Origin: Acidobacteriaceae bacterium
GTDB taxonomy: Bacteria; Acidobacteriota; Terriglobia; Terriglobales; Acidobacteriaceae
Direction: 5' to 3'
Length of the DNA stretch: 59,862 bases
NCBI GenBank assembly: GCA_030041305.1
Contig: JASHOC010000098.1
Location: forward strand, 1-59,862
Part shown: positions 9,264 through 17,704 of the stretch, piece after piece
Numbering within the stretch: the stretch's first letter is position 1
Layout of the letters: every line of letters begins with the position of its first letter
Notes under the pieces: model-generated
Databases searched by the model: none
What the model was told of the DNA's origin: nothing
What the model saw: the letters and a program-made list of their open reading frames with translations, nothing else
Made by a program: the position numbers and the translations under genes

Positions 9264-9645
9264 GTTGGGTGAGGAGGTCGAATGCGTCCCGCATGGACCA
9301 ACCAGTGCGCCACCTTGCTGAGCAACTTATTGCGGCCTCACCGTTTGTCCAAACGATGACTGATTCCTACTATAACTGTTGGCGCCGGCAGGATCGATGA
9401 CGGGTGGTCCGGAAGCAAGGAGAGCGGGCCAATTGGACTTTGCATTCTCGCAAGACTAAAGCCCCTCTCAATTTGAAAGCCTTTTCGTCCGGGCTGAAGC
9501 GCGCACCCTTCGAACTGAGCCGCTGCCCAGGCAAGCGCAAGGTTGACTTGCATCGCCATCGATTGCTACGATTCGTTGGCTTTCGAAACCGGACGGTGGA
9601 GAAAGAAGCATTCCGGAATTAACGCGCCTGTTCAAGCAAATTTTT
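9264..9645. other. intergenic region, no gene seen
   Basis: This region lies between the divergent SDR genes at 9263 and 9938. I see no convincing reading frame or RNA. It holds only the leader of the minus-strand SDR and unassigned sequence. Confidence 0.4.
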
Positions 9646-9675
9646 TTGACGCAATTCTTACAAGGTCTCTATGAC
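9646..9675 (+). promoter_or_regulatory. possible promoter before the hairpin array
   Basis: TTGACG (9646-9651), an 18-base spacer and TATGAC (9670-9675) form a plausible sigma70-type promoter, preceded by a T-rich run. Any transcript would run through the tandem hairpins at 9731-9870 and into the SDR at 9938. Prediction from consensus only. Confidence 0.35.
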
Positions 9676-9730
9676 AGCGATATCGATTCTGCTCTTGACA
9701 GGATCCGGGACGCTGAGCGGCGTTTTCCTT

Positions 9731-9870
9731 TCCGGGGTCCCCAGCGAGTGATTTGTGCTCGCTGGGGTGGTATTCCGGGGTCCCCAGCGAGTGATTTGTG
9801 CTCGCTGGGGTGGTATTCCGGGGTGGTATTCCGGGGTCCCCAACGAGTGATTTGTGCTCGCTGGGGTGGA
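9731..9870. repeat. tandem array of 43-bp hairpin repeats
   Basis: Two identical 43-base units (9731-9773 and 9774-9816) are followed by a 13-base partial unit (9817-9829) and a third unit (9830-9870). Each full unit holds CCCCAGCGAG and CTCGCTGGGG, a 10-bp stem with the 9-base loop TGATTTGTG. The third unit has an A in one arm (CCCCAACGAG), which breaks one pair. The array lies in the leader of the SDR at 9938. It resembles multi-copy intergenic hairpins I associate with acidobacterial genomes, which I cannot verify here. Confidence 0.8.
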
Positions 9871-9937
9871 AGCAAACGCCACCTCGCACTGCGCCACTAT
9901 GGCAATATTTGAATCGATCACGCTCTAGGAGTCACCG

Positions 9938-10717
9938 ATGGACTATCAGATTCACGATAAGTGCGCATTTGTGAGCGCCGGCGCACACGGGATCGGCGAA
10001 GCAATTGCCGATCTGTTGACGCAAGAGGGCGCGAACGTGATCGTGGCCGATCGCGACGAGGAGACGCTCGAGGAAAAATCGCGCCGCTGGGCCGGCGTGG
10101 TGGTTGCGGATCTGGCAACGGCTGAAGGAGTGGATCGCGCCGTGAGCGCGGTGCTCGATCGATTCGGAAAAGCACCCGATATCCTGGTGAACAATCTCGG
10201 CGTAGGAAACGCGAGCAACTTTGAAGAGTTGACTGACCCGGATTGGGCCCGCAGCTTCGACGTCAACCTGATGGGGACGATCCGCACCTGCCGTGCGTTG
10301 CTCCCGCGGATGGCGGAGCAAGGATCGGGCGCGGTGGTCAATACCGCGTCAGATCTTGCCAAGCAGCCGGAACCGGGCTTGATGGATTATGGCGTGTGCA
10401 AGGCCGGACTGCTGTATCTGACCAAGGCGCTGGCCAGGCAATACGTTCCTCGCGTGCGCGTGAACGCAGTGTTGCCGGGCCCCATTTGGTCGCAGATGTG
10501 GACGCGACCCGGGGGCATTGTGGATCAGTTGGTGGCTGCGTATGGAGTGGGGAAGGAAGAAGCGCTCGAACGGTTTCTCGCCGAGCGTTATATGCCGCTG
10601 GGCATTGGTGAACCGATCGACGTGGCGCACGCGGTGGTGTTTTTGGCGTCGCCGCTGGCGAAGTTTATCACGGGTTCGAGCATCGATATCGGGGGCACGT
10701 TGCGGGGCCTTATTTGA
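9938..10717 (+). CDS. short-chain dehydrogenase/reductase
   Basis: This 259-residue SDR has the motif SAGAHGIG for NAD(P) binding near residues 13-20, NNLG, a catalytic serine in NTASD, and YGVCK (YxxxK). The C-terminus has a GSSIDIGG strand. TAGGAG lies 7 bases before the ATG. It is followed 81 bases later by the enolase-superfamily gene on the same strand, so the two may act on successive intermediates: dehydrogenation, then dehydration or isomerisation. The substrate is unknown. Confidence 0.87.
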   Translation: MDYQIHDKCAFVSAGAHGIGEAIADLLTQEGANVIVADRDEETLEEKSRRWAGVVVADLATAEGVDRAVSAVLDRFGKAPDILVNNLGVGNASNFEELTDPDWARSFDVNLMGTIRTCRALLPRMAEQGSGAVVNTASDLAKQPEPGLMDYGVCKAGLLYLTKALARQYVPRVRVNAVLPGPIWSQMWTRPGGIVDQLVAAYGVGKEEALERFLAERYMPLGIGEPIDVAHAVVFLASPLAKFITGSSIDIGGTLRGLI

Positions 10718-10798
10718 CCGCGTGCTCTTCGGCGAGGCGGCGCTTCCTGCAGACGAGCACTGCTTCCGCGCGGCATGAGCCCCAAAAAGGAGCCCAAA

Positions 10799-11902
10799 GT
10801 GAAGATTTCCAAAGTAAGGATTGCGGAATGCGGCATTCCTTTGCCGAAGATCTTGCGATTAGGTCCCGTTGAAATCAAAACGCGCGACTATGTGCTGGTC
10901 CGGATGGAAACGGACGCTGGAGTTTGCGGAGAAGCGATTGGTTATCCGCGCGGAACGCCGCTGTTTGAAACGGTGAGCGGCATGGCGCGGCGCGTGCTGG
11001 GGAAGAACCCCGCGATGCGCCGTGAAGCGATGGTCAGCCTCGAGCTCTCGAATGTTCCGGCCCGCGCCGCTCTGACGCGCGGCCTCAGTCTCATCGATAT
11101 GACGCTGTGGGATATCGGCTGCAAACAGGCGCGGCAGCCGTTGTATGAACTGATTGGAGGATGGCGAAGTTCGGCGGACGTCACGGTCGTCGCCGGCTAT
11201 TACGTTGACCTGCGTTCGATTGCCGACGTTGTGGATGAAGTGGGCCGCCTCGAGGATTCCGGGATTCGGCGCGTCAAGATCATGCTCAAAGGCGACGATC
11301 AGGCCTTCGACGAGCGATACGCGGCGGCGGTGGTTGGCAGAATGCCGGGAGGCGTGGCCGCCGACGCCCACTGGAGTTGGAGCACCCTGACCGAGGCGAA
11401 GCAAGCCTGTCGCGCTCTCGACGGTCTGGGGTTGAGTTTCCTCGAAGATCCTTTTGCCGCCACCGATATACGCCTGACGCACGAGCTTGCCCGTGCTCTG
11501 GCGACACCGATTGCGGCCGGCGAAGATACGTTTGGTCCCAGAGTGATTGCCGATCTGGTTGCGGGCATCGATCTTTTGCGCGTGGATGCGACGACGGTGG
11601 GAGGAATCACGGGCGCGATCGAGGCGATCCATATCGCGGCTGCCGCCGGCAGGACCGTGTTTCCCCACGTTTTTTCCCCGGTTCATGCGCACCTGGCTTG
11701 CGCCTTTCCCAACGTCGAAAGCGTGGAGTGGATCCCGGAAGAATCGGGCGCCGATCCGTTGGAGCGCATGCTGCGCAACGTCCCGGTTGCAAAGGAGGGA
11801 AAGATGGCGCCGAGCGGCGAGCCTGGGATCGGAATCTTCATCGACTGGGATGCGGTGGAAAAACTCGCGCGCCGCCATGCCGTCGTGGAAGCCCAGAATT
11901 AA
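10799..11902 (+). CDS. enolase-superfamily enzyme, mandelate racemase/muconate lactonizing type
   Basis: This is 367 residues from GTG 10799, chosen because AAAAAGGAG ends 6 bases before it; an upstream ATG at 10775 adds 8 residues and has no ribosome site. Metal ligands are Asp190 (ADAHW), Glu216 (FLEDP) and Glu242 (AGED). A Lys pair lies in VKIMLK (160 and 164). Asp263 (RVDATT) and His290 (FPHVF) form the Asp-His dyad of the mandelate racemase subgroup, which includes many sugar-acid dehydratases. The Lys spacing is KxxxK, not the usual KxK. It abstracts a proton alpha to a carboxylate using Mg2+. Sugar-acid dehydratase is the best guess; cycloisomerase is less likely. Confidence 0.85.
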   Translation: MKISKVRIAECGIPLPKILRLGPVEIKTRDYVLVRMETDAGVCGEAIGYPRGTPLFETVSGMARRVLGKNPAMRREAMVSLELSNVPARAALTRGLSLIDMTLWDIGCKQARQPLYELIGGWRSSADVTVVAGYYVDLRSIADVVDEVGRLEDSGIRRVKIMLKGDDQAFDERYAAAVVGRMPGGVAADAHWSWSTLTEAKQACRALDGLGLSFLEDPFAATDIRLTHELARALATPIAAGEDTFGPRVIADLVAGIDLLRVDATTVGGITGAIEAIHIAAAAGRTVFPHVFSPVHAHLACAFPNVESVEWIPEESGADPLERMLRNVPVAKEGKMAPSGEPGIGIFIDWDAVEKLARRHAVVEAQN

Positions 11903-11935
11903 GCCGTCCTGGCGGTCATTCGTGCGGCCGTCGGT

Positions 11936-13243
11936 TCAACGAGAGGCATGCGGCGCAGGAAGACTCATCGTGTTGCCGGCGCGCCCCGTGGTGAGCTCGT
12001 GGGCGACAGCCAGGATCTCGAGCGTTTCCGCGTCATCGGGATCGAGCGAAAGAATATCGCGCAGGCGGGGAATCGCCTCCTCGGCTCTGTCCATCTTGCA
12101 GAGAAGCAGTGCCGCGTTGCGCTGAAAGATGATATTGGTGACATCGATCTTCGCCGCCTGATCGTAGTCATCGAGCGCGGCGGCAAAATCACCCTTCTTT
12201 TCGAGAGCAATGCCCTGGGAGTTGAGCACGGCTGCTTTGGCTTCGTTGTTCGATTGCGCCAAATTGTTGGCCAGCAGACCTTGAAGTTGCTTTTGCAGCC
12301 TTGCGGCGTTCGCCGTGTCTCCCTTGCTGTTATAGATCCGGAACAACCGGTAAACGGCCTCGCGGTCGTTGGGATTCAAGCGAATGGCTGCTTCAAACTC
12401 AGGGATTGCCGCGTCCTGCTTGCCGTCGTCCTGATAGAGCTTGCCGAGTATTTGGTGCGCGGTTCCATCTTGGGGATCGAGGGCCAGCGCCTTTTCGAGC
12501 GCGACCTGGCTTTGCTGAGGCCGATTGAGGGAATAAAGCGCTTCGCCCATCGCCGCGTAGGCCTCGGCCCCGTCCGGTTCGAGGGCGAGAACTTTTTGGA
12601 AGGAATCGATCGCATCCCGCCACTTTTTCTGGTAATAGGCGTCGCGCGCTTTCAACTTCCAAAGTTCGACGGGAGTTTCCGCTCGGGCGGCCGTGGTCGT
12701 GAGTTCCAGATCCGCCTGTTGCTCTGAGTCGGCATACCGGCCGTCGCGTGCGAGGACAAGAGCATAGTTATAGCGAACCCCAGGCAGAGCGGGGTCGAGA
12801 TGGAGCGCCTGCGACAGCATAGCGAGGGCGCGGTCCAGATTGTCGAAGCCCGCAGCGGCCAGGCCGGCGGAAAAATAGATGGGCGCATCCTTCGGGCGCA
12901 AGGCGATGGCCCGATCGAATTCGGCCGTGGACTCAATGGGCTTCGCCGTCATGGCGAAACAGATTCCCTTGAGGGTATGGATCTCACCGGCATCGGCGCC
13001 GCTGGGACTGGAGTGCTCGAGAAGGTTTAAGGCCCCTTGCGGGTCGCCGGCCTGAATCAATATTCGCGCCCGATCGACGAGCGGGGAGGCGGAAATGGAC
13101 TTTTGCGCGGACGATGCTGATTGCGCGGCCCCGGCTGAAGCGCACGGAATCGGGAGGACCGCGCCGAGCGCCAGCCAGGCTGCCCAACGGGAGGCGATTG
13201 CACGTTTGCGGGGGCGAGTCGATTGGGCGCCGTTGAGAAGCAT
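11936..13243 (-). CDS. secreted tetratricopeptide-repeat protein
   Basis: This is 435 residues from ATG 13243. An open frame continues upstream to 13381, but it would put a charged stretch before the signal peptide. Residues about 15-40 are a basic then hydrophobic export signal (RKRAIASRWAAWLALGAVL). At least eight TPR units follow, with the usual A..G..L.....A...F..AL...P spacing. No catalytic domain is seen. TPR proteins act as scaffolds. Its position, convergent with the enolase-superfamily gene and divergent from the second Oar-like receptor, suggests an envelope role tied to the cluster. Confidence 0.82.
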   Translation of the reverse strand: MLLNGAQSTRPRKRAIASRWAAWLALGAVLPIPCASAGAAQSASSAQKSISASPLVDRARILIQAGDPQGALNLLEHSSPSGADAGEIHTLKGICFAMTAKPIESTAEFDRAIALRPKDAPIYFSAGLAAAGFDNLDRALAMLSQALHLDPALPGVRYNYALVLARDGRYADSEQQADLELTTTAARAETPVELWKLKARDAYYQKKWRDAIDSFQKVLALEPDGAEAYAAMGEALYSLNRPQQSQVALEKALALDPQDGTAHQILGKLYQDDGKQDAAIPEFEAAIRLNPNDREAVYRLFRIYNSKGDTANAARLQKQLQGLLANNLAQSNNEAKAAVLNSQGIALEKKGDFAAALDDYDQAAKIDVTNIIFQRNAALLLCKMDRAEEAIPRLRDILSLDPDDAETLEILAVAHELTTGRAGNTMSLPAPHASR

Positions 13244-13456
13244 GGTGCGATTCCAAACCCAAATGTCGAATATCGGTCCGCCTGTGGTGGGGGAGTCAAG
13301 GGGACCTACGCCGTGCGTTTCAGTATAGAACTCATGTGGCGAAAGGTTCGCACCCACGGTTCCCATCCGATGCAGAATCAAAGTCTCGCAGGGGAACTTC
13401 AGGGGCTGGGGAAGCGCGCATGCGACGGATTGGAGGAATTCCGGTCGTCGACGAAT

Positions 13457-13467
13457 GCATCATATGC
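13457..13467. promoter_or_regulatory. palindrome GCAT-CAT-ATGC, possible operator
   Basis: GCAT (13457-13460) and ATGC (13464-13467) form an inverted repeat whose 11 bases match the core of the palindrome at 4163-4173 except at one position (GCAYCATATGC). It lies 30 bases upstream of the first -35 box of the second receptor gene, where an activator or repressor could bind. Confidence 0.4.
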
Positions 13468-13486
13468 TGACGAATAGTTTATATGT

Positions 13487-13527
13487 AGATATTTTTCTTG
13501 ACAAATCTCTCTTAAAGCTCCTATACC
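13487..13527 (+). promoter_or_regulatory. promoter P1 of the second Oar-like receptor
   Basis: TTGACA (13498-13503), an 18-base spacer and TATACC (13522-13527) match the sigma70 consensus. The 18 bases AGATATTTTTCTTGACAA (13487-13504) recur exactly at 13619-13636, so this is one copy of a duplicated promoter. Confidence 0.6.
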
Positions 13528-13618
13528 GATTGCCGAGTTCTTCCCCTGGGTTTCCAAGCAGCGAAACGGCCCAAAAGGGTGCAGAGAAGTATCAGAGTAT
13601 GATGCCAATGTCATAGTG

Positions 13619-13659
13619 AGATATTTTTCTTGACAAGCCCATTTCTAAGGGCCTATAAC
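13619..13659 (+). promoter_or_regulatory. promoter P2 of the second Oar-like receptor
   Basis: TTGACA (13630-13635), an 18-base spacer and TATAAC (13654-13659) form the second of two tandem promoters 132 bases apart. It shares the exact 18-base upstream sequence with P1. About 130 bases separate it from the ATG at 13791, leaving a long leader that contains a tandem repeat. Confidence 0.6.
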
Positions 13660-13726
13660 GTTGCCGGTTTGAAAGCGCCCAAAGGAAATTCCCCGAACAG
13701 CAGGGCGGCAAGCGACAAACCAATCG

Positions 13727-13770
13727 AGTTAAGCGGGTCTGAAGAGAAAGTTAAGCGGGTCTGAAGAGAA
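13727..13770. repeat. perfect 22-bp tandem duplication in the leader
   Basis: Bases 13727-13748 and 13749-13770 are identical (both start AGTTAAGCGGG and end GAAGAGAA). They lie between promoter P2 and the ribosome site GGAGG (13781-13785) of the receptor gene. This may be replication slippage or a doubled binding site. Confidence 0.75.
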
Positions 13771-13790
13771 GCTTCCCCACGGAGGAAAAT

Positions 13791-16700
13791 ATGCGTAAGT
13801 CTTGGAGTGCCCCCGCGCTGAGGCGTGAGCCTGCGCAGCACCAGCCGTCTGGCCGCAAAGACAGTTTTGGAACCGCTGTTCTGGCCCTGATCGGCATTGC
13901 AGCGCTGCTCGGATTGGCCACCGCCTTGCCAGCGCAAACGGCGACCGGCCAATTCAACGGCCACGTTTACGACCCCAACGGCGCGGTGGTGGTGGGCGCA
14001 ACCGTGAGTTTGCAGGACACGCAGACCGGTTTGGTGCGAACCACCCAGACCAACGGGGAAGGCCTGTATGAGTTTCCGTTGATTCCCCCGGGAGCGTACA
14101 ACCTCACGGTGAGTGCGACCGGTTTCCAGAAGGCGGAAAAGCCCGATCTCCGGCTCGATGTGAATCAGTTTTCGACGCAGGATTTCAAACTGCAACTTGG
14201 CCAGACGACGCAGACGGTGAGCGTCAATGCGACGGCGGAAATGCTGCAGGCGTCGACCGCCAACTTGGGCTCGGTGGTGGAACAGCGCACGGTGAACAAT
14301 CTGCCCCTGAACGGCAGAAGCTTTTCGACGCTGCTGACGCTCACTCCGGGCGAGAACCCGGTGAATTACTCGCAGAACGGGAACGTTGCGTATGGCACCG
14401 GTTTCGGGTCTCCCGGCATTCCCGGATCGACCTACGTGTTTCCGGCCACGCAAGGACAATGGAACCGCGAGAATCTCTATTACCTCGATGGCGTGATCAA
14501 CACCGCCGCTTTCGCCAGTTCCTACGACGTTGGACCCATCATTGATTCCATCCAGGAATTCAAAGTTTTGTCGCATGACGATCAGTCGGAATACGGCGGC
14601 GTATTGGGCGGGGTGGTGAATGTGGTCACCAAGTCAGGGACCAATACGTATCATGGTTCGCTTTGGGAGTATCTGCGCAACAACGACTTCGATTCGCGCA
14701 ATCCGTTCACGGACTTCAACGGGAACACGCCCGCGCCTCCGGCGCCGTTTCGGCAAAACGAATATGGCGCGGACTTCGGCGGGCCGGTGAAGATCCCAAA
14801 GGTCTATCACGGGAGGGACAAAACGTTCTTCTTTGCGGGGTGGGAAGCCTGGCGATACTCGAAGGCTGCCGGTGCCAGTTATATCTCGCCCACCGCGGCA
14901 GAGCTGAGCGGCGATTTCACCAATGCCTCGGTGGTGACAAGCTCGGGCCAGCCCGCACTGCTGTATAACCCGTTTCAAACCACGGGGACGGCGGGAAACT
15001 TCACGCGGCCGGAAATCGGAGCGGGCGTGGAACCGGCCAACCAGGTTGGTCACGTGATTCCCGCGAGCATGATCGATCCCGGCGTGCAGACGTTTATCAA
15101 GGCGTATAGCGACACTCCGAATTTCACGCCGCTGACCGCGGGATCGCCCAACACCATTCTGAACACCGTAGGCACGAACACCGCCGAGGAATTCACCGGC
15201 CGCGTGGATCAGAATTTCGGCGCCAATAACACCATGTGGTTCCGCTACAGCTTTGAAGACGGATCCAGTATCAGTCCAAGCTCGCAGCACGCGAGCACTG
15301 TGTCGTCGGCGGACGACAGGAACTTCGGAGGCGGAGTCACGCACGTCTTCTCGCCGCGCCTCATTTTGGATGCGACGATTGGATACTCGGGCCGGTTCAA
15401 CTCTTTGGGCACGACGACGTTTACCGGGATTGCGGCGGGCGGCAACGCGATTTTCAGCGCGGTGCAGGGGGTTTACGGCTTCCAGAACTTCGGTTACACC
15501 TCGACTTCCTCGGCTGCTCAGACGGGACTCACGATCGGTTACAACGGCATCGGCGGCAGTGGTCCGAGCGAGAATGTGAGCCACGAACTCAATTTCGCGG
15601 TCAACGTAACCTGGATGCATGGAAACCACCAGTTCCGCTACGGCTTTGAGGAGCAGATTCCGGAGATGATCCAAGGCATCAACGGTGAAACTTTTGGTTC
15701 GGCTACTTTTACCTTTGCTCAAGCCGAGACGGCCGACCCGAACAATCAGGGGGGGACAGGCAATCCCCTTGCCAGCGCACTCATTGGCGTACCGGACAAT
15801 GGCCGCTTTCAGTCTGAAGTGAACGCCGTTCGCACGATCTCTCCCTCGGCCTACATCGAAGATTCCTGGAAGGCGTTTCCGCACTTGACGATCAACGCCG
15901 GCCTGCGCTGGGACGGCGAATCGTCGCCCCACCTGTTGAATGGAACCACGGCGGGCATGCTCGACCCGAGAACGGGCAACTGGATTGTTTCGGGAGGCAA
16001 ACTACCTCCGGACTGTAACCCGGCCGGGGGCGTGTATGCGCCCTGTATGCCGACGCTCGCTACCGACCCCGCTCTTACGCCCGCGGAGGCAGCGGCCAAC
16101 GCGGCGCACGTAGTGCCTGCCGCCAATCCCAACCTGGGTCCCGCTCCCATTTACACGGATTTCGGGCCTCGCTTCGGCTTTGCTTACCAGTTCAAGAACA
16201 ACACGGTGATCCGCGGCGGATATGGCCTGATCTACGATAACGTAACCGGCTCCATCCAAACCGTAAGAGACCGTCTGCTGGCATGGCCGTCGAATTCCTC
16301 TTTGCCTCTCGACTTTAACGTCATTGGAGGCCCCGTCACCACGGTCGAGGATGTGATTCCGACCATCAGCTCGACCAAGGCTCTGCCCACGGTCCCAACA
16401 CCTTTCGCGCAGTTCGGCTGGTACTACGATCCGCAATTGAAAGATCACTTTTCTCAACAGTTCAATCTCGATATCCAACAGCAGCTTACCTCCAGCCTGT
16501 TAGCGTCTGTCTCGTACGTGGGCAGCCTTGACCGGCATTTGCCGATCACCGGAGTGTCGAATAACTCGCCTGTACCTGGGGAAGCCGGCGCGGACCGGCC
16601 ATTCCCATGGTCGGGCACCGCCCTCGAAGCCACATCGCGCGGTGACTCGAACTTCAACGCACTCGAGATGAGGGTGGATAAGCGCCTAACCAATGGGCTC

Positions 16701-17393
16701 AATTTCGGGACCGGTTTTACCTGGTCCAAATCGATGGATAACGGCAGTAGCGGTTACTATGGAGTGGAGAACGGACCGCAAAGCTATTCCGCCATGCAAA
16801 ACTACAATGATCTCCGCGCGGATTATGGCATCTCAGGGAATAGCATTAAGCTGCTATGGTACGGCTATGGCCTGTATCAGCTACCCTTTGGTCCGGGCCA
16901 GCGTTGGCTGAGAAACGGCTTGGCTTCGAATCTCATTGGCGGATGGCAGGCCAATCTCGATGCGTCGGCTCATACCGGCGTTCCCCTTGGATTCCCCGAT
17001 GCGGGTATTGATCCGGCCAATATCGGCAACACCGGCACCTATAACTACGATCGCGCCAATGTGAGCGGAAGCCCAAAGCTTTCCCACCCGACGAAAAATG
17101 CGGCTTTCAACACATCGGTTTTCTCTCACCCGGTCAACGAATACGGCGATTCAGGCCGAGGGATGATTACGGCCATGCCATACGATAACTTCGATTTTTC
17201 GCTGATGAAGCAGTTTCACGCCTGGGAATCGTTGAACTTCCAGTTCCGCGGAGAATTCTTCAACGTGTTCAATATTCAAAATTACGGGGCTCCCGGGACC
17301 ACTTACGGCGGGACCGGGTTTGGCGTCATCAGTTCGCTGGCTCCTGGAGCCACGCCGAGACAAATACAATTAAGTTTACGGGCCGATTTTTAG
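13791..17393 (+). CDS. Oar-like TonB-dependent receptor (second copy)
   Basis: This 1200-residue protein starts at ATG 13791, 5 bases after GGAGG. It has an unusually long basic N-region and a hydrophobic export segment (TAVLALIGIAALLGLATAL, about residues 25-43). A carboxypeptidase-regulatory-like domain (about 50-130, YDPNGAVVVGATVSL), a plug (NLPLNGRSFSTLLTL; GGVVNVVTKSGTNTYHGS) and a barrel ending LRADF follow. It imports an unknown large substrate across the outer membrane. It heads the plus-strand run of catabolic and electron-transfer genes and probably supplies their substrate. It is only distantly similar to the receptor at 438-4109. Confidence 0.93.
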   Translation: MRKSWSAPALRREPAQHQPSGRKDSFGTAVLALIGIAALLGLATALPAQTATGQFNGHVYDPNGAVVVGATVSLQDTQTGLVRTTQTNGEGLYEFPLIPPGAYNLTVSATGFQKAEKPDLRLDVNQFSTQDFKLQLGQTTQTVSVNATAEMLQASTANLGSVVEQRTVNNLPLNGRSFSTLLTLTPGENPVNYSQNGNVAYGTGFGSPGIPGSTYVFPATQGQWNRENLYYLDGVINTAAFASSYDVGPIIDSIQEFKVLSHDDQSEYGGVLGGVVNVVTKSGTNTYHGSLWEYLRNNDFDSRNPFTDFNGNTPAPPAPFRQNEYGADFGGPVKIPKVYHGRDKTFFFAGWEAWRYSKAAGASYISPTAAELSGDFTNASVVTSSGQPALLYNPFQTTGTAGNFTRPEIGAGVEPANQVGHVIPASMIDPGVQTFIKAYSDTPNFTPLTAGSPNTILNTVGTNTAEEFTGRVDQNFGANNTMWFRYSFEDGSSISPSSQHASTVSSADDRNFGGGVTHVFSPRLILDATIGYSGRFNSLGTTTFTGIAAGGNAIFSAVQGVYGFQNFGYTSTSSAAQTGLTIGYNGIGGSGPSENVSHELNFAVNVTWMHGNHQFRYGFEEQIPEMIQGINGETFGSATFTFAQAETADPNNQGGTGNPLASALIGVPDNGRFQSEVNAVRTISPSAYIEDSWKAFPHLTINAGLRWDGESSPHLLNGTTAGMLDPRTGNWIVSGGKLPPDCNPAGGVYAPCMPTLATDPALTPAEAAANAAHVVPAANPNLGPAPIYTDFGPRFGFAYQFKNNTVIRGGYGLIYDNVTGSIQTVRDRLLAWPSNSSLPLDFNVIGGPVTTVEDVIPTISSTKALPTVPTPFAQFGWYYDPQLKDHFSQQFNLDIQQQLTSSLLASVSYVGSLDRHLPITGVSNNSPVPGEAGADRPFPWSGTALEATSRGDSNFNALEMRVDKRLTNGLNFGTGFTWSKSMDNGSSGYYGVENGPQSYSAMQNYNDLRADYGISGNSIKLLWYGYGLYQLPFGPGQRWLRNGLASNLIGGWQANLDASAHTGVPLGFPDAGIDPANIGNTGTYNYDRANVSGSPKLSHPTKNAAFNTSVFSHPVNEYGDSGRGMITAMPYDNFDFSLMKQFHAWESLNFQFRGEFFNVFNIQNYGAPGTTYGGTGFGVISSLAPGATPRQIQLSLRADF

Positions 17394-17704
17394 AAGCTCG
17401 GAAATCCGCCTTTTCCGGGCGGCTGACGCGAAAGCGTAGACCCAGAGCCGCAACGGCTGCAGAGCCCACCGCCCGGAATTTGAACGCAAGCAGCCGCAAT
17501 TTTGGAACGGAATCGCTCTTGACGCCACGCGCGAACGTGCCTGATTCGTCGAAGACCCTGGAAAGGATTGAGCGAAAGAATGCTTTACTTATCGAGCTTT
17601 TGTGGAACGCGCTACTCCGTCATTGTTTACCGCGATAGCAGATTTTCTTCTGGAAAGAATCAAAATATCCACCATGATTTGGCGATTCATACAGGGGATG
17701 ACCG
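17394..17704. other. 311-bp intergenic region
   Basis: This region separates the receptor from the E1 fusion gene. A short GC-rich inverted repeat (CCGCC ... GGCGG, near 17407-17423) follows the stop but has no T-run, so it is at best a weak terminator. I see no clear promoter and no small gene. Confidence 0.35.

Noticed and set aside
9731..9870. CRISPR array
   Set aside because: Units are directly adjacent without unique spacers, and no cas genes are near.
9632..9921. Repetitive minus-strand frames across 9731-9870
   Set aside because: Their repeated peptide comes from the 43-bp hairpin array.
10859..11878. 339-codon minus-strand frame
   Set aside because: It lies wholly antisense to the enolase-superfamily gene, which has all catalytic residues.
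14634..15932. 432-codon minus-strand frame
   Set aside because: It is antisense to the second receptor, Arg-rich and without recognisable motifs.
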